A stretch of DNA of 64,000 nt from Rhizobiaceae bacterium (lineage in GTDB: Bacteria; Pseudomonadota; Alphaproteobacteria; Rhizobiales; Rhizobiaceae). Shown here one piece after another: positions 8,214 to 16,983 of this stretch (the first letter of the stretch is position 1; each line of letters begins with the position of its first letter). The notes under the pieces were generated by a model. It saw only the letters and a program-made list of their open reading frames with translations. It was not told where the DNA came from and made no database searches. Location of the stretch: contig JAMLJD010000017.1 in assembly GCA_023953775.1 (NCBI GenBank), positions 1-64,000 on the forward strand, given 5' to 3'. A program made the position numbers and the translations under genes.

Positions 8214-9527
8214 TTACCCGGCCGCGCTGTGGCGCATGTTCTCCGGCAGCCATGTTGCGAGCTGCGGGAAGGCGATCAGAATGAAGACCATGAGGATCAT
8301 GATCAGGAACATCGGAAATGCGGCCCGGGCGACATAGTTCATCTCGTGCCCGCTCATGCCTTGAAGAACGAAGAGGTTGAACCCGATCGGCGGAGTGATC
8401 TGAGCCATCTCGACCACGACGACGATGAAAATTCCGAACCAGATGATGTCGATGCCGGCCTCGCGCACCATCGGTTCTACGACGGCGATGGTCAGCACCA
8501 CCGCGGAGACGCCGTCGAGGAAGCATCCGATCACGATGTAGAACAGAAGCAGCAGCATCAGCAGCTCGAAACGCGACAGGTCCAGCCCTCCGATGAACAG
8601 GGCAAGGCTGCGCGGCAGTCCGGTGAAGCCCATCGACAGCGAAAGGAACGCCGCGCCGGCAAGAATGAGCGCAATCATCGCCGACGTGACCGTGGCGCCA
8701 AGCAGGCTTTCGGTGAACGACGCCCAGGTGAGCGACCCTTGCACGACCGCGAGCACCAGCGCGCCGATGACACCGATCGCCGCTGCTTCGGTAGCGGTCG
8801 CGTAACCGAGATACATCGAGCCTATCACGACCGCGATTAGGACCAGGACGGGTATCAGGAACCGCGAACTGGAAAGGCGTTCCGCAAACGTCGTCTCCGG
8901 TTCCGGATCGGGGCTGTAGTTGCTCGAAAACTTCGAGACGATCACGACATAGGCCATGAACAGCGCTGCCAGCACCAGGCCCGGCACGATCCCCGCGATG
9001 AACAGGCGGGTGATCGACTCGTTGATCGTCACGCCGTAGACGATCAACGTCAGGGACGGCGGGATCATGAGGCCGAGCGTGGCCGCCCCCGCCAGCGTGC
9101 CGATCACCATGTTCTCGGGATAGTTCCGCTTGCGCAGTTCCGGCACGGACATCTTGCCGACGGTCGTGAGCGTCGCGGCCGACGACCCCGACACGGCAGC
9201 GAACACGGTGCACCCGACGATGTTGGTATGGAGAAGGCCGCCGGGCAGCTTCGCCATCCATGGCGAAAGTCCCTTGAACATGTCCTCCGACAGCCGGGTT
9301 CTAAACAGAATCTCGCCCATCCAGATGAACAGCGGCAGCGCGGTCAGGGTCCATGATGATGCGGACCTCCAGACGACCGTCATCATGGCGTCGCCCGCCG
9401 GCCGAAGCGTGAACAGTTCCATGCCGACCCACGCCACGCCAAGCAGCGCCAGCCCGACCCACACGCCGGTACCGAGCAGGAGGAACAGCACGAAGAGGAA
9501 GATACCGATTGCCGCGAACTGTTCCAT
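8214..9527 (-). CDS. dctM: TRAP transporter large permease (DctM)
   Basis: A 437-residue DctM-type protein with about a dozen hydrophobic segments. Conserved family motifs are visible: VFAAVSGSSAATLTTVGKMSVPELRKRNY, GLMIPPSLTLIVYG and EMAQITPPIGFNLFVLQ. It forms the Na+-driven translocation channel of a TRAP importer. It starts 6 bp after the dctQ stop, in a dctP-dctQ-dctM order with all three genes intact. Confidence 0.93.
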   Translation of the reverse strand: MEQFAAIGIFLFVLFLLLGTGVWVGLALLGVAWVGMELFTLRPAGDAMMTVVWRSASSWTLTALPLFIWMGEILFRTRLSEDMFKGLSPWMAKLPGGLLHTNIVGCTVFAAVSGSSAATLTTVGKMSVPELRKRNYPENMVIGTLAGAATLGLMIPPSLTLIVYGVTINESITRLFIAGIVPGLVLAALFMAYVVIVSKFSSNYSPDPEPETTFAERLSSSRFLIPVLVLIAVVIGSMYLGYATATEAAAIGVIGALVLAVVQGSLTWASFTESLLGATVTSAMIALILAGAAFLSLSMGFTGLPRSLALFIGGLDLSRFELLMLLLLFYIVIGCFLDGVSAVVLTIAVVEPMVREAGIDIIWFGIFIVVVVEMAQITPPIGFNLFVLQGMSGHEMNYVARAAFPMFLIMILMVFILIAFPQLATWLPENMRHSAAG

Positions 9528-9533
9528 CGTCGC

Positions 9534-10061
9534 CTACTCCGCCGGCTGGTCGAGCGTTGCGTGACGGATATTGTCCCGGCGAACGACCAGCAAGGTGAGC
9601 AAGTTGTCGGCGAAACAGACCGCGAGGAGGATCGCGCCGAAGGCCATCGGAAGCTGGGGTATCCAGAGCGGTGTTGCGTCCTGGCCCTGGCTGATGTCGT
9701 TCAGCTTGCGCGACCAGTAGACCGCCTTGACCGCGTACCAGGCGAGGTACGACGTCGTCGCCAGCCCGATCGCCATGCACCACAACTCGCCCCAGAAACG
9801 ATGCCTTCCAAGCGCTGTGAGGAACAGATTGACGCGAATATGGGCTCCGCGGTTGAGCGCATATGCGAATGCGAAGAAGGACGACGACGCCATCAGATAA
9901 CCGGCGTATTCGGCCGAGCCGGGAAACGCGATGCCGGTCCAGCGCGCGACCATCTGCAGCGACACGACGACCAGGATCGAAACCAGGCAGACCGCGGCAA
10001 GCAGTCCGGACAGGAAATAGAGCCCGTCGAGGGCGCGGCGAAGAAACGTCAAGGACGGCAC
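9534..10061 (-). CDS. dctQ: TRAP transporter small permease (DctQ)
   Basis: A 175-residue four-helix membrane protein of the DctQ type. Features are a first helix LSGLLAAVCLVSILVVVS, then QMVARWTGIAFPGSAEYAGYLMASSSFFAFAYAL with the conserved W/E region, and RGAHIRVNLFL. I choose the GTG at 10061, preceded by a CCGGA-type site; upstream codons have no family similarity. It is separated from dctP by 59 bp that hold a strong hairpin. Confidence 0.88.
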   Translation of the reverse strand: MPSLTFLRRALDGLYFLSGLLAAVCLVSILVVVSLQMVARWTGIAFPGSAEYAGYLMASSSFFAFAYALNRGAHIRVNLFLTALGRHRFWGELWCMAIGLATTSYLAWYAVKAVYWSRKLNDISQGQDATPLWIPQLPMAFGAILLAVCFADNLLTLLVVRRDNIRHATLDQPAE

Positions 10062-10075
10062 TCCGGAAAAGTCGG

Positions 10076-10100
10076 CGGGCCGGCTCGTCAGGCCGGCCCG
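10076..10100 (-). terminator. intercistronic hairpin between dctP and dctQ
   Basis: CGGGCCGGC (10076-10084) and GCCGGCCCG (10092-10100) form a perfect 9-bp GC stem with a 7-base loop. No long U-run follows immediately, so it is more likely a 3'-end-stabilising or partial attenuation structure that lets dctP mRNA exceed dctQM than a full terminator. Confidence 0.6.
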
Positions 10101-10120
10101 TCTTCTGGTTTGCGGCTTGC

Positions 10121-11098
10121 CTACATGCCCTTCTTGTAGGCGTCGATGATCGCCTTGCCGGTGTCGCCGGCGTTCGACACCCATTCATTGGTCATCGTTT
10201 CGCCGAAGCCGGTAAGTTCGCCGCGCAGCGTGTCGCCAGGCTTCGACACCGTCATGCCGTTCTCCTCGAGCGTCTTGAGATAGCCGGCCGTCAGCTCCTC
10301 GGACAGCTTGGCGCCGTCGGCGCCGGCCTTGTCGCCACAGTCGCTGATCGCCTGCCGGGTCGCGTCGTCAAGCGCATCCCAGGCATCCTTGTTGACGAAG
10401 ACCAGGTTGCGGGGCAGCCATGCCTGCACGTCGTAGAAATGCGTCAGGCTTTCCCAGACCTTCGAATCGACGCCGGTGGAACCCGACGAGATGAAGCTTT
10501 CGGCAACGCCGGTCGCAAGCGCCTGACTCAGCTCGGCGGCCTCGATCTGGACAGGTGCCATCCCGGCCAATTCGGCGATCCGCGCGGTGGCGGCGTTGTA
10601 GGCGCGGAACTTGACGCCGGCGAGATCGGCGACCGAATTGACCTCCTTCTTGGTGTAGAGACCCTGCGGAGGCCACGGCACGCCGTAGACATAGACGAGA
10701 TTTTGGTCGGCGAGCGCCTTCTCGACATCCGCCTCGGCGGCGGCCCATAGCTTTGCGGATGCCTCGTAGGACGACGCCAGGAACGGAATGGAGTCGATAC
10801 CGAACAGCGGGTTCTCATTGGCATGCGCCGAGATCAGACGTTCCCCGATGGGTGCCTGGCCGGTCTGGACGGCGCGCTTGATGTCGTTGCCGCCGAACAG
10901 CGAACCGCCGGGATGGGTGACGATCTCCAGCTCGCCGCCGGTTCCCTCCTTGACGCAGGTCGCGAAGGCTTCCGCGTTCTGCGAATGGAAGTTGCCGGCC
11001 GGATATGCCAGAGGCATGTCCCATTTTTCGGCCAGCGCGGCAGTGGATGTGAACGCTGCCAGCGCGGTGCCGGCAAGGAGGATGGACACAGGCTTCAT
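10121..11098 (-). CDS. dctP: TRAP transporter solute-binding protein (DctP)
   Basis: A 325-residue periplasmic binding protein with a signal peptide (MKPVSILLAGTALAAFTSTAALA, cleavage about residue 23). The DctP-type fold shows GGSLFGGNDIKRAVQTGQ near the N-terminal lobe, and KFRAYNAATARIAELAG contains the conserved Arg that usually binds a substrate carboxylate. The start at 11098 has GGGAG 8 bases upstream. It is the first gene of the TRAP operon. Substrate cannot be told from sequence; the conserved Arg favours an organic acid or sulfonate. Confidence 0.92.
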   Translation of the reverse strand: MKPVSILLAGTALAAFTSTAALAEKWDMPLAYPAGNFHSQNAEAFATCVKEGTGGELEIVTHPGGSLFGGNDIKRAVQTGQAPIGERLISAHANENPLFGIDSIPFLASSYEASAKLWAAAEADVEKALADQNLVYVYGVPWPPQGLYTKKEVNSVADLAGVKFRAYNAATARIAELAGMAPVQIEAAELSQALATGVAESFISSGSTGVDSKVWESLTHFYDVQAWLPRNLVFVNKDAWDALDDATRQAISDCGDKAGADGAKLSEELTAGYLKTLEENGMTVSKPGDTLRGELTGFGETMTNEWVSNAGDTGKAIIDAYKKGM

Positions 11099-11231
11099 GT
11101 TTGATGCTCCCTTTGTGCGGAATTCGCCGGCCGGTCCCCGGGCCAGCGATTGGCGCCATGGAACCGCGAAGGTGCTCGGCGCGCAAGGTCTAATTTCGGC
11201 CGCATGCCAAACGGGTTCGAGGCGGCCCGTG

Positions 11232-11247
11232 ACATACATCCCTATGT
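11232..11247. promoter_or_regulatory. short inverted repeat in the dctP promoter region
   Basis: ACATA (11232-11236) and TATGT (11243-11247) form a 5-bp inverted repeat separated by 6 bases in the 264-bp gap between dctP and the DUF3329 gene. It is a weak candidate operator for an unidentified regulator of the TRAP operon. Confidence 0.25.
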
Positions 11248-11362
11248 GCGGGAAGCCTTCGCTGTCGCGGTGGGCGCCGAAGCCCGGGAGTGATATCGTC
11301 GGGCCAGGGCATGTCGCCGACCGGGTGCGCATGCCGGGGCGGCGCGGACGGGAACAGGCGCG

Positions 11363-11581
11363 ATGAAGTTCTTCGACACGGACGATGCGTTCTTCAGGCC
11401 GCTGTGGATCCGCATCGCGATCGTCGCGGTCAGCGGCGGATGGGCCGTCTTCGAATGGCGCAACGGCGAAGCGTTCTGGGCCGTTGTCTTCGGGGCAATC
11501 GCGGTATACGCGGTATGGAGCTTCTTCATCGTCTTCGACCCGCGCGCCGGAAAGGACAAGGATCCCGGAACGCCGGCCTAG
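11363..11581 (+). CDS. DUF3329-like small membrane protein
   Basis: A 72-residue protein with two predicted membrane helices (about residues 14-31 and 37-57), a [11 protein letters not shown]-terminal motif and a short charged tail ending [10 protein letters not shown]. These features match the small DUF3329 proteins of Rhizobiales. Function is unknown. Its stop codon TAG lies within the CTAG palindrome that also provides the stop of the convergent pncB gene. It is the only plus-strand gene between dctP and pncB. Confidence 0.75.
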   Translation: MKFFDTDDAFFRPLWIRIAIVAVSGGWAVFEWRNGEAFWAVVFGAIAVYAVWSFFIVFDPRAGKDKDPGTPA

Positions 11582-12882
11582 ACCAGAACCGGCTTCTCGA
11601 CCCGCGCCTCGCTGCCGAAAATTTCGATGTAGCGCGCGATCTCGGCCGGGTCGCCGGTCGCCTTGCGCGGATTGTCGGACAGCTTGACCGCTGGCCGGCC
11701 GTTGGCCTCCGACACCTTGCAGACGACCGAAATCGCATTGAGCCTGTCGTTGGGCCACGGGGCGCAGCCTTCGAAGTCGTTGGTCAGGTTGGTACCCCAG
11801 CCGAACGCCATGCGCACGCGGCCTTCGAAGTGCCTGTACGTCTCGATGATGGTGTCGACGTCGAGGCCATCGGAGAAGATGAGCAGTTTCTCGCGCGGGT
11901 CGCGGCCCTTTTCCTTCCACCATGCGATGATGCGCTCGCCGCCCTCGATCGGCGGCGCGCTGTCGGGCCGAAAGCCGGTCCAGTCGGCGACCCAGTCGGG
12001 GGCGTCGCGCAGGAACGCGGCGGTGCCGAACGCATCGGGAAGGACGATCAGGAGGTTGCCTCCATAGAGCGTGTTCCAGTCCTGAAGGACCCGATAGGGC
12101 GCCTTGCGCAACTCGGCGTCGGTGGTCGTCAGCGCGGCTGCCACCATGGGCAGCTCGTGCGCGTTGGTACCGAGCGCTTCGAGGTCGGTGTCCATTGCGA
12201 GCAGCACGTTGCTGGTGCCGGTGAAGGCGTCGCCGATGCCTTCCTTCAGCGCTTCGACGCACCAGCGCTGCCACAGGAACGAGTGCCGCCGCCGCGTACC
12301 GAAATCCGATATGCGAATGTCGGGCAGCTGCTTCAGGCGCTCGACCTTGTCCCACAGCTTGGATTTTGCGCGGGCATAGAGAACGTCGAGCGTGAACGGC
12401 CCGTAGCCCTTCATGGCGGCACGCGAGCGCAACTCGTTGATGATGGCGAGAGCGGGTATCTCCCACATCGAGGTGTGCATCCAGCGGCCATGGAACTCGA
12501 GATGGAACTGGCCGTCCCTGCGGCTGAGCTCGTATTCGGGAAGCTGGAATTCGGCCAGCCAGGCAAGGAACTCCGGCGTGAAGATCTGCTTGCGTCCATA
12601 GAAGGTGTTGCCGGCGAGCCAGATCATCTCCTTCTTGCTGAAACGCAGCGACCGCGCGTGATCGAGCTGCGCCCGCAACTCGCCTTCATCGATCTCGTCG
12701 GCCAGCCGCACCGTCTTCGCCCGATTGATGAGCGAGAAGGTGGCATCGACACGCGGATGCAGCTCCCAGATCATCTGCAGCATCAGGAGCTTGTAGAAAT
12801 CCGTGTCGAGCAGGCTGCGGACGATCGGGTCGAGCTTCCAGGCGTGGTTGTAGACCCGTCGCGCGATGTCGGTCTTGGTCAT
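11578..12882 (-). CDS. pncB: nicotinate phosphoribosyltransferase
   Basis: A 434-residue protein, the normal PncB length. It converts nicotinate plus PRPP (with ATP) to nicotinate mononucleotide in the Preiss-Handler NAD salvage route in the cytoplasm. Motifs include [14 protein letters not shown] near the N-terminus, [27 protein letters not shown], and GTSNVLLA plus [11 protein letters not shown] for PRPP/phosphate binding. The start at 12882 has GGAG a few bases upstream. Together with pncA, and near a proposed nicotinate-degrading cluster, it concentrates nicotinate metabolism in this window. Confidence 0.94.
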   Translation of the reverse strand: MTKTDIARRVYNHAWKLDPIVRSLLDTDFYKLLMLQMIWELHPRVDATFSLINRAKTVRLADEIDEGELRAQLDHARSLRFSKKEMIWLAGNTFYGRKQIFTPEFLAWLAEFQLPEYELSRRDGQFHLEFHGRWMHTSMWEIPALAIINELRSRAAMKGYGPFTLDVLYARAKSKLWDKVERLKQLPDIRISDFGTRRRHSFLWQRWCVEALKEGIGDAFTGTSNVLLAMDTDLEALGTNAHELPMVAAALTTTDAELRKAPYRVLQDWNTLYGGNLLIVLPDAFGTAAFLRDAPDWVADWTGFRPDSAPPIEGGERIIAWWKEKGRDPREKLLIFSDGLDVDTIIETYRHFEGRVRMAFGWGTNLTNDFEGCAPWPNDRLNAISVVCKVSEANGRPAVKLSDNPRKATGDPAEIARYIEIFGSEARVEKPVLV

Positions 12883-13012
12883 GGCCTCTCCTGCAATCGC
12901 CCAGCCACCGTCTCTAAGCCCCGGGCGGAAAAAAAGCCAGTCGCGAGCACTGGTCCACCGTGTAGGCCGTCTCGACGCACCTTGCCGGGTTTTCATCGCA
13001 AGACGCTTTGCG

Positions 13013-13057
13013 CTAGAGCATTGCGACAGGCCGTTGCAGAATTCGACGAAAATGCTC
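13013..13057. repeat. degenerate palindromic intergenic repeat
   Basis: CTAGAGCATT at the left and AATGCTC at the right bound a 45-bp imperfect palindrome between pncB and the membrane protein gene. The CTAGAGCAT end also appears (inverted) in the element at 51806-51905, and resembles ends of short palindromic repeats scattered in Rhizobiales intergenic DNA. Confidence 0.3.
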
Positions 13058-13089
13058 CGGGTAGCGGAGTGGTCTGGGGAAGGGTGGCG

Positions 13090-14502
13090 GTGCGCGGTCT
13101 GACAGGGAACCTCCGGACGAAGATGGTCTTGGCGGCGCTCGCAGCCGCCTTGCCGTCTGCCGCGCTGGCTCATTCGGCCGATCGCGGCTTCGTGCTGCTG
13201 CTGCCAACTGGCCACTACATGATCGGCGGCGCGATCGCCGTCGCGCTGAGCTTCGTCATCCTCGTCTTCGCACCGGCGGGACCGCTGGCCACTGCCTGGG
13301 AAAAGGCGCTGCCCATGGCCCGGGCGCCGCGTCGCGGCCGAACGGCCGTGAGTTTCGCCGGCTTCGCACTCTTCTGGCTGCTGGTCGCCGCGGGGTTCTT
13401 CGGCAGCGGTGACCCGCTGTCCAATCCTCTGCCTCTGGTATTCTGGACGCCGTTTTGGGTCGGCTTGACGATGATCCAGGGCTTGCTCGGCGATGCCTGG
13501 CGGTGGATCAATCCCTGGTACGGTCCGTATCGCCTCGTCTCCCGGCTCACAGGCCCTGCTGCTCCACTCGCCCTTCCACGCTGGATGTCCTGCTGGCCCG
13601 CTGTCGCCCTGCTCTTCGGTTTCGCCTGGTTCGAACTGGTCTATCCGGCGCCGGACGATCCCGCACGCCTGGCGGTCGTCCTGGCTGTCTACTGGCTGGT
13701 GAGTTTCGCCGGGATGCTGCTATTCGGATATGAAGCGTGGGCCGACCGGGTCGAGTTCCTGTCAGTCTTCTTCGGCATCGTGGCACGGTTGTCGATCCTC
13801 GAGCGGGACGGCGATAGCGGCCGGATCGCGTTGCGCCTGCCGGGGGGCAAGCTCGCGGATGCGGGCTGGCTTCCACCCGCCGGCACACTCTTCCTGCTAC
13901 TGGCCCTTAGCACGGTGTCCTTCGACGGCTTGATGCGGACGTTCTTCTGGGCCGGCATAGCCGGTTACAATCCCCTCGAATATCCCGGCCGGACTGCTGT
14001 GATAGCCAGTTCCACTCTGGGTCTAGCCGCAATGTTCGTTGCCCTGTCGGCAGCCTTCCTCGCCGCCGTCTGGATCGGTGGCAGGATGTCCGGTGACCGT
14101 GTCGGGCTGGCCGAGGCGGCGGGTCAACTGGTCTGGTCGATCGTCCCGATCGCGCTTGCCTACCATTTCTCGCATTATCTCGCGGCGTTTCTGGTCGACG
14201 GACAGTATGCGCTTGCGGCGATCTCCGATCCGCTGTCGACCGGGCTGAACCTTTTCGGAACCGCCGGCTTCCACGTCTATGCAGGGATACTCGCCGGTCC
14301 CAACGCGGCCTGGGTGATATGGAACCTTCAGGCGGTGGCCATCGTCGGCGGGCATATGCTCGCAGTCCTGATCTCGCACATCATCGCCTACCGAATCCAT
14401 TCGACGCCCGACCGGGCGGCGATCGGCCAGATCCCGCTGGCAGTGCTCATGGTACTCTATACGCTGTTCGGTCTCTGGCTTCTCGCATCGCCTACGGTCT
14501 GA
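13090..14502 (+). CDS. uncharacterised polytopic membrane protein
   Basis: A 470-residue protein from a GTG start at 13090, which has AAGGG five bases upstream and gives a basic n-region ([10 protein letters not shown]) before the signal-like [16 protein letters not shown]. An ATG at 13123 is the alternative start. About ten to eleven hydrophobic segments follow. Notable motifs are [16 protein letters not shown] after the signal, [23 protein letters not shown], and [21 protein letters not shown] near the C-terminus with conserved-looking His and Asp in a membrane context. It resembles membrane proteins sometimes annotated as fenitrothion hydrolase, a name I do not rely on. Stands alone, divergent from pncB. 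Confidence 0.7.
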   Translation: MRGLTGNLRTKMVLAALAAALPSAALAHSADRGFVLLLPTGHYMIGGAIAVALSFVILVFAPAGPLATAWEKALPMARAPRRGRTAVSFAGFALFWLLVAAGFFGSGDPLSNPLPLVFWTPFWVGLTMIQGLLGDAWRWINPWYGPYRLVSRLTGPAAPLALPRWMSCWPAVALLFGFAWFELVYPAPDDPARLAVVLAVYWLVSFAGMLLFGYEAWADRVEFLSVFFGIVARLSILERDGDSGRIALRLPGGKLADAGWLPPAGTLFLLLALSTVSFDGLMRTFFWAGIAGYNPLEYPGRTAVIASSTLGLAAMFVALSAAFLAAVWIGGRMSGDRVGLAEAAGQLVWSIVPIALAYHFSHYLAAFLVDGQYALAAISDPLSTGLNLFGTAGFHVYAGILAGPNAAWVIWNLQAVAIVGGHMLAVLISHIIAYRIHSTPDRAAIGQIPLAVLMVLYTLFGLWLLASPTV

Positions 14503-14561
14503 ACCGTTGTCGAGCGCGCGAAAAACGGATTCGGTTGCCATGACCGGCGATTGGTGATTTA

Positions 14562-14575
14562 GTTTGTACACAAGC
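14562..14575. promoter_or_regulatory. candidate operator upstream of LIV-type operon 1
   Basis: GTTTGTACACAAGC contains the near-palindrome TTGT-AC-ACAA. It aligns with the sites at 20152 and 31185 (pattern wTTTG-N2-nAC-n-A). It lies 75 bp upstream of the binding-protein start. It may be a weaker site for the MarR protein encoded at 26812. Confidence 0.4.
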
Positions 14576-14649
14576 GATTTTTTCGCGGTCCGGGACCGCG
14601 GCTGACAGCACGGATTTTCGGTCGAACGTACCAAAAAGGGGAACCGACA

Positions 14650-15957
14650 ATGACTGGGAAACGCAGCAAATCCAGCATGTTGACGCAAAGCGGCTTGTCT
14701 CGCCGGACTCTGATCAAAGGCGCCGCGGCCGGTGCCGGGCTGATGATGGGTCCAGGCTTCGTCCGGTACGCGCAGGCGCAGTCCTCGGAGCCGATCAAGA
14801 TCGGCTTCCAGGCTCACAGGACCGGTATCGGCGCGGCCTACGGCCGCTGGTACGAGCGTACCACCAACGCGGCCGCGAAGATGATCAACGATGCCGGCGG
14901 CATCAACGGCCGTCCGCTCGAGATCATCACCGAAGACGACGGCACGGACCCGAAGCGCGGCGCGGAAGTGGTCGAGAAGTTCGTCAACCAGCACAAGGTC
15001 GATGTCGTCTACGGTACGCTGTTCAGCCATGTGGTGGTCGGCTCGGCGCCGACAGCGGGCGAGCTGAAGGTGCCCTATTACGTTGTCTCGGAAGGCTATC
15101 ACGTCGCCTCGGGCAAGATGAACCGCTGGTGCGTGCAGCCCGGGATCACCGATGTGCGCGCGCAGGTGACGTCGGTCGCCCCCTGGATCGCCGGCAATCT
15201 CGGCAAGAAGGTCACGATGGTCTATCCGGATTATGCGTTCGGCCACGACCATCGCGATTTCTTCACGCCGGCGATCTCCGCGCAGGGCGGCGAGGTCATC
15301 GCGCAGGTGCCGATCCCGCCGACCGAAAGCTCGTTTACGCGCTACCTGCCGCAGATCCCGTCGGAGACGGAAGTGCTCTACCACGTGATGGTGGGACCGG
15401 CCGTTCTCACCTTCGTCAAGGAGCTCGGCGAATTCTTCGGATCGTCGGGACCCAAGATGTTCGGCTTCATCGACAGCCTCGAGGCGGTCGACATCGCCAG
15501 CCCGGGACTGGAGTTCCTGGACGGCACCTATTTCTGGGAAGGCATGCCGCGCTACGCGCAAGCCGACGACTCGGATGCCGTTAAGGCCTACCGCGCCGCC
15601 GTCGGGATCAACGACAACGGCGCCTCGACCGAGGACACCAAGGATGTCGCGACGGCCGCGCACATGTTCGGCTGCTGGGAGACGCTCTACGTCATCAAGC
15701 AGGCGATGGAGGCGGCCGGCTACCAGGGACCGCAGGACAGGGCGAAGCTGATCGAGGCGACCGAGGCGATCGAGAAGTTCGATGCCGGCGCCGAGCATCC
15801 GCAGGGCGACAAGGTCTTCAACGGCAAAATCCATCAGTGCTTCGGCCACCAGAACATCTCGATGGTCGAGAACCAGATGCTGAAGGTCGTGCATCGTACC
15901 TCGATCGAGGACGGCATGTACGAACCGGCAGCCGACTATACGACCATGCCGCTCTGA
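14650..15957 (+). CDS. ABC transporter substrate-binding protein (LIV/amide type, Tat-exported)
   Basis: A 435-residue type I periplasmic binding protein (Peripla_BP_6). The N-terminus carries a twin-arginine signal (LSRRTLIKGAAAGAG, then AQA cleavage about residue 44), unlike the Sec signal of the second LIV binding protein in this window. Domain landmarks include KIGFQAHRTG, INDAGGINGRPLEII and YGTLFSHVVVGSAP. It is the first gene of a five-gene importer, and its mRNA 3' end carries a strong hairpin. The family ranges over branched amino acids, amides, urea and aromatics; the genes downstream suggest nicotinate/nicotinamide or a related N-heterocycle, by inference only. Confidence 0.9.
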   Translation: MTGKRSKSSMLTQSGLSRRTLIKGAAAGAGLMMGPGFVRYAQAQSSEPIKIGFQAHRTGIGAAYGRWYERTTNAAAKMINDAGGINGRPLEIITEDDGTDPKRGAEVVEKFVNQHKVDVVYGTLFSHVVVGSAPTAGELKVPYYVVSEGYHVASGKMNRWCVQPGITDVRAQVTSVAPWIAGNLGKKVTMVYPDYAFGHDHRDFFTPAISAQGGEVIAQVPIPPTESSFTRYLPQIPSETEVLYHVMVGPAVLTFVKELGEFFGSSGPKMFGFIDSLEAVDIASPGLEFLDGTYFWEGMPRYAQADDSDAVKAYRAAVGINDNGASTEDTKDVATAAHMFGCWETLYVIKQAMEAAGYQGPQDRAKLIEATEAIEKFDAGAEHPQGDKVFNGKIHQCFGHQNISMVENQMLKVVHRTSIEDGMYEPAADYTTMPL

Positions 15958-15969
15958 CAGCGCGCGTAG

Positions 15970-15997
15970 GCCGGTTCCCGCTGGCGCGGGAGCCGGC
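15970..15997 (+). terminator. intercistronic hairpin after the LIV-1 binding protein gene
   Basis: GCCGGTTCCCGC pairs with GCGGGAGCCGGC around a TGGC loop: a 12-bp GC-rich stem with one G-T pair. It sits in the 144-bp gap before livH. No U-run follows, so differential mRNA stability is the likeliest role. Confidence 0.6.
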
Positions 15998-16101
15998 GTC
16001 CATTTCGCCGGGGCGGGCCGCACGCCGGACACGCCTTTCAATCGACAGACGCCGCATCGCGGTCACCCGTCCGGAAAAGGACAGGCAGGAGCCAACGCTG
16101 A

Positions 16102-16983
16102 ATGGCGCTCGGGCCGTATCTCCTCCTTGCAACGCTCGAAGGCCTCGTCACCGCCGCGGTGCTGGCGTTGATGGCGCTCGGCCTGTCACTGGTTTTCGGC
16201 GTGATGCGCATCGTCAACGTCGCTCACGGCGAGTTCTTCATGCTCGGAGCGGTGCTTGCCTGGGCATTCTCGACCGCTGTGAGCGGCCATCCGGCGATCG
16301 GCTTCGTGGTCGCACTTGTTCTGAGCCCGCTGGTCGTCGGCGCGATCGCCTTTGCTTCCGAGCGGATCGTCCTCCAGCGTCTCGGCTACAATCCCGAGGG
16401 CACGATCGTCGCGACGATCGGGCTGCTCTACATCATCCAGCAGCTCGCGCTTTCATTCTACGGACCGGAGGCGCGGCCGGTGGTGCCGCCGTTCAATTTC
16501 CGCATCGCGCTGCCCTGGTTCGGTTACTCGGCCTACAAGCTGGCCGTCATCGGCGCGTCGCTGATCGTGCTGGCGGGAACGTGGTTCCTGCTCACCCGGA
16601 CCAAGATCGGTCTGGTCATGCGGGCAACCCAGTACGACCGCGAGACTGCGCAGGCTTTCGGCATCCCCGTCGAGCGTGTCTATGCCGGCGTCTTCGCGCT
16701 CGGCGCGATGCTCGCCGCGATCGCGGCGGTGCTGGTCGTGCCGATCCAGCAGGCGCACTACCTCATGGGCCGCGATCCGCTGCTGCTTTCGTTCATCGTC
16801 GTGATCATCGGCGGTCTGGGCTCGCTGCGCGGTACCGTCGTAGCGGCGCTGCTGATCGGCGTCAGCGACGGGATCATCTCCGTGTTCTTCTCGCCGACGC
16901 TCGCCAAGATAATCGCCACGTTGCTGGTGGCGCTGGTGCTGGTGTTCCGGCCGCAAGGCCTGTTCGGGACCGCCGCGCGATGA
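16102..16983 (+). CDS. livH: branched-chain amino acid-type ABC permease LivH
   Basis: A 293-residue inner-membrane permease with about eight hydrophobic segments. LivH signatures are visible: GLSLVFGVMRIVNVAHGEFFMLGA near the N-terminus, MRATQYDRETAQAFGIPVERVY (the EAA-like cytoplasmic loop) and VIIGGLGSLRGTVVAALLIG. It pairs with LivM, and the stop overlaps the livM start by 4 bases. Confidence 0.93.
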   Translation: MALGPYLLLATLEGLVTAAVLALMALGLSLVFGVMRIVNVAHGEFFMLGAVLAWAFSTAVSGHPAIGFVVALVLSPLVVGAIAFASERIVLQRLGYNPEGTIVATIGLLYIIQQLALSFYGPEARPVVPPFNFRIALPWFGYSAYKLAVIGASLIVLAGTWFLLTRTKIGLVMRATQYDRETAQAFGIPVERVYAGVFALGAMLAAIAAVLVVPIQQAHYLMGRDPLLLSFIVVIIGGLGSLRGTVVAALLIGVSDGIISVFFSPTLAKIIATLLVALVLVFRPQGLFGTAAR

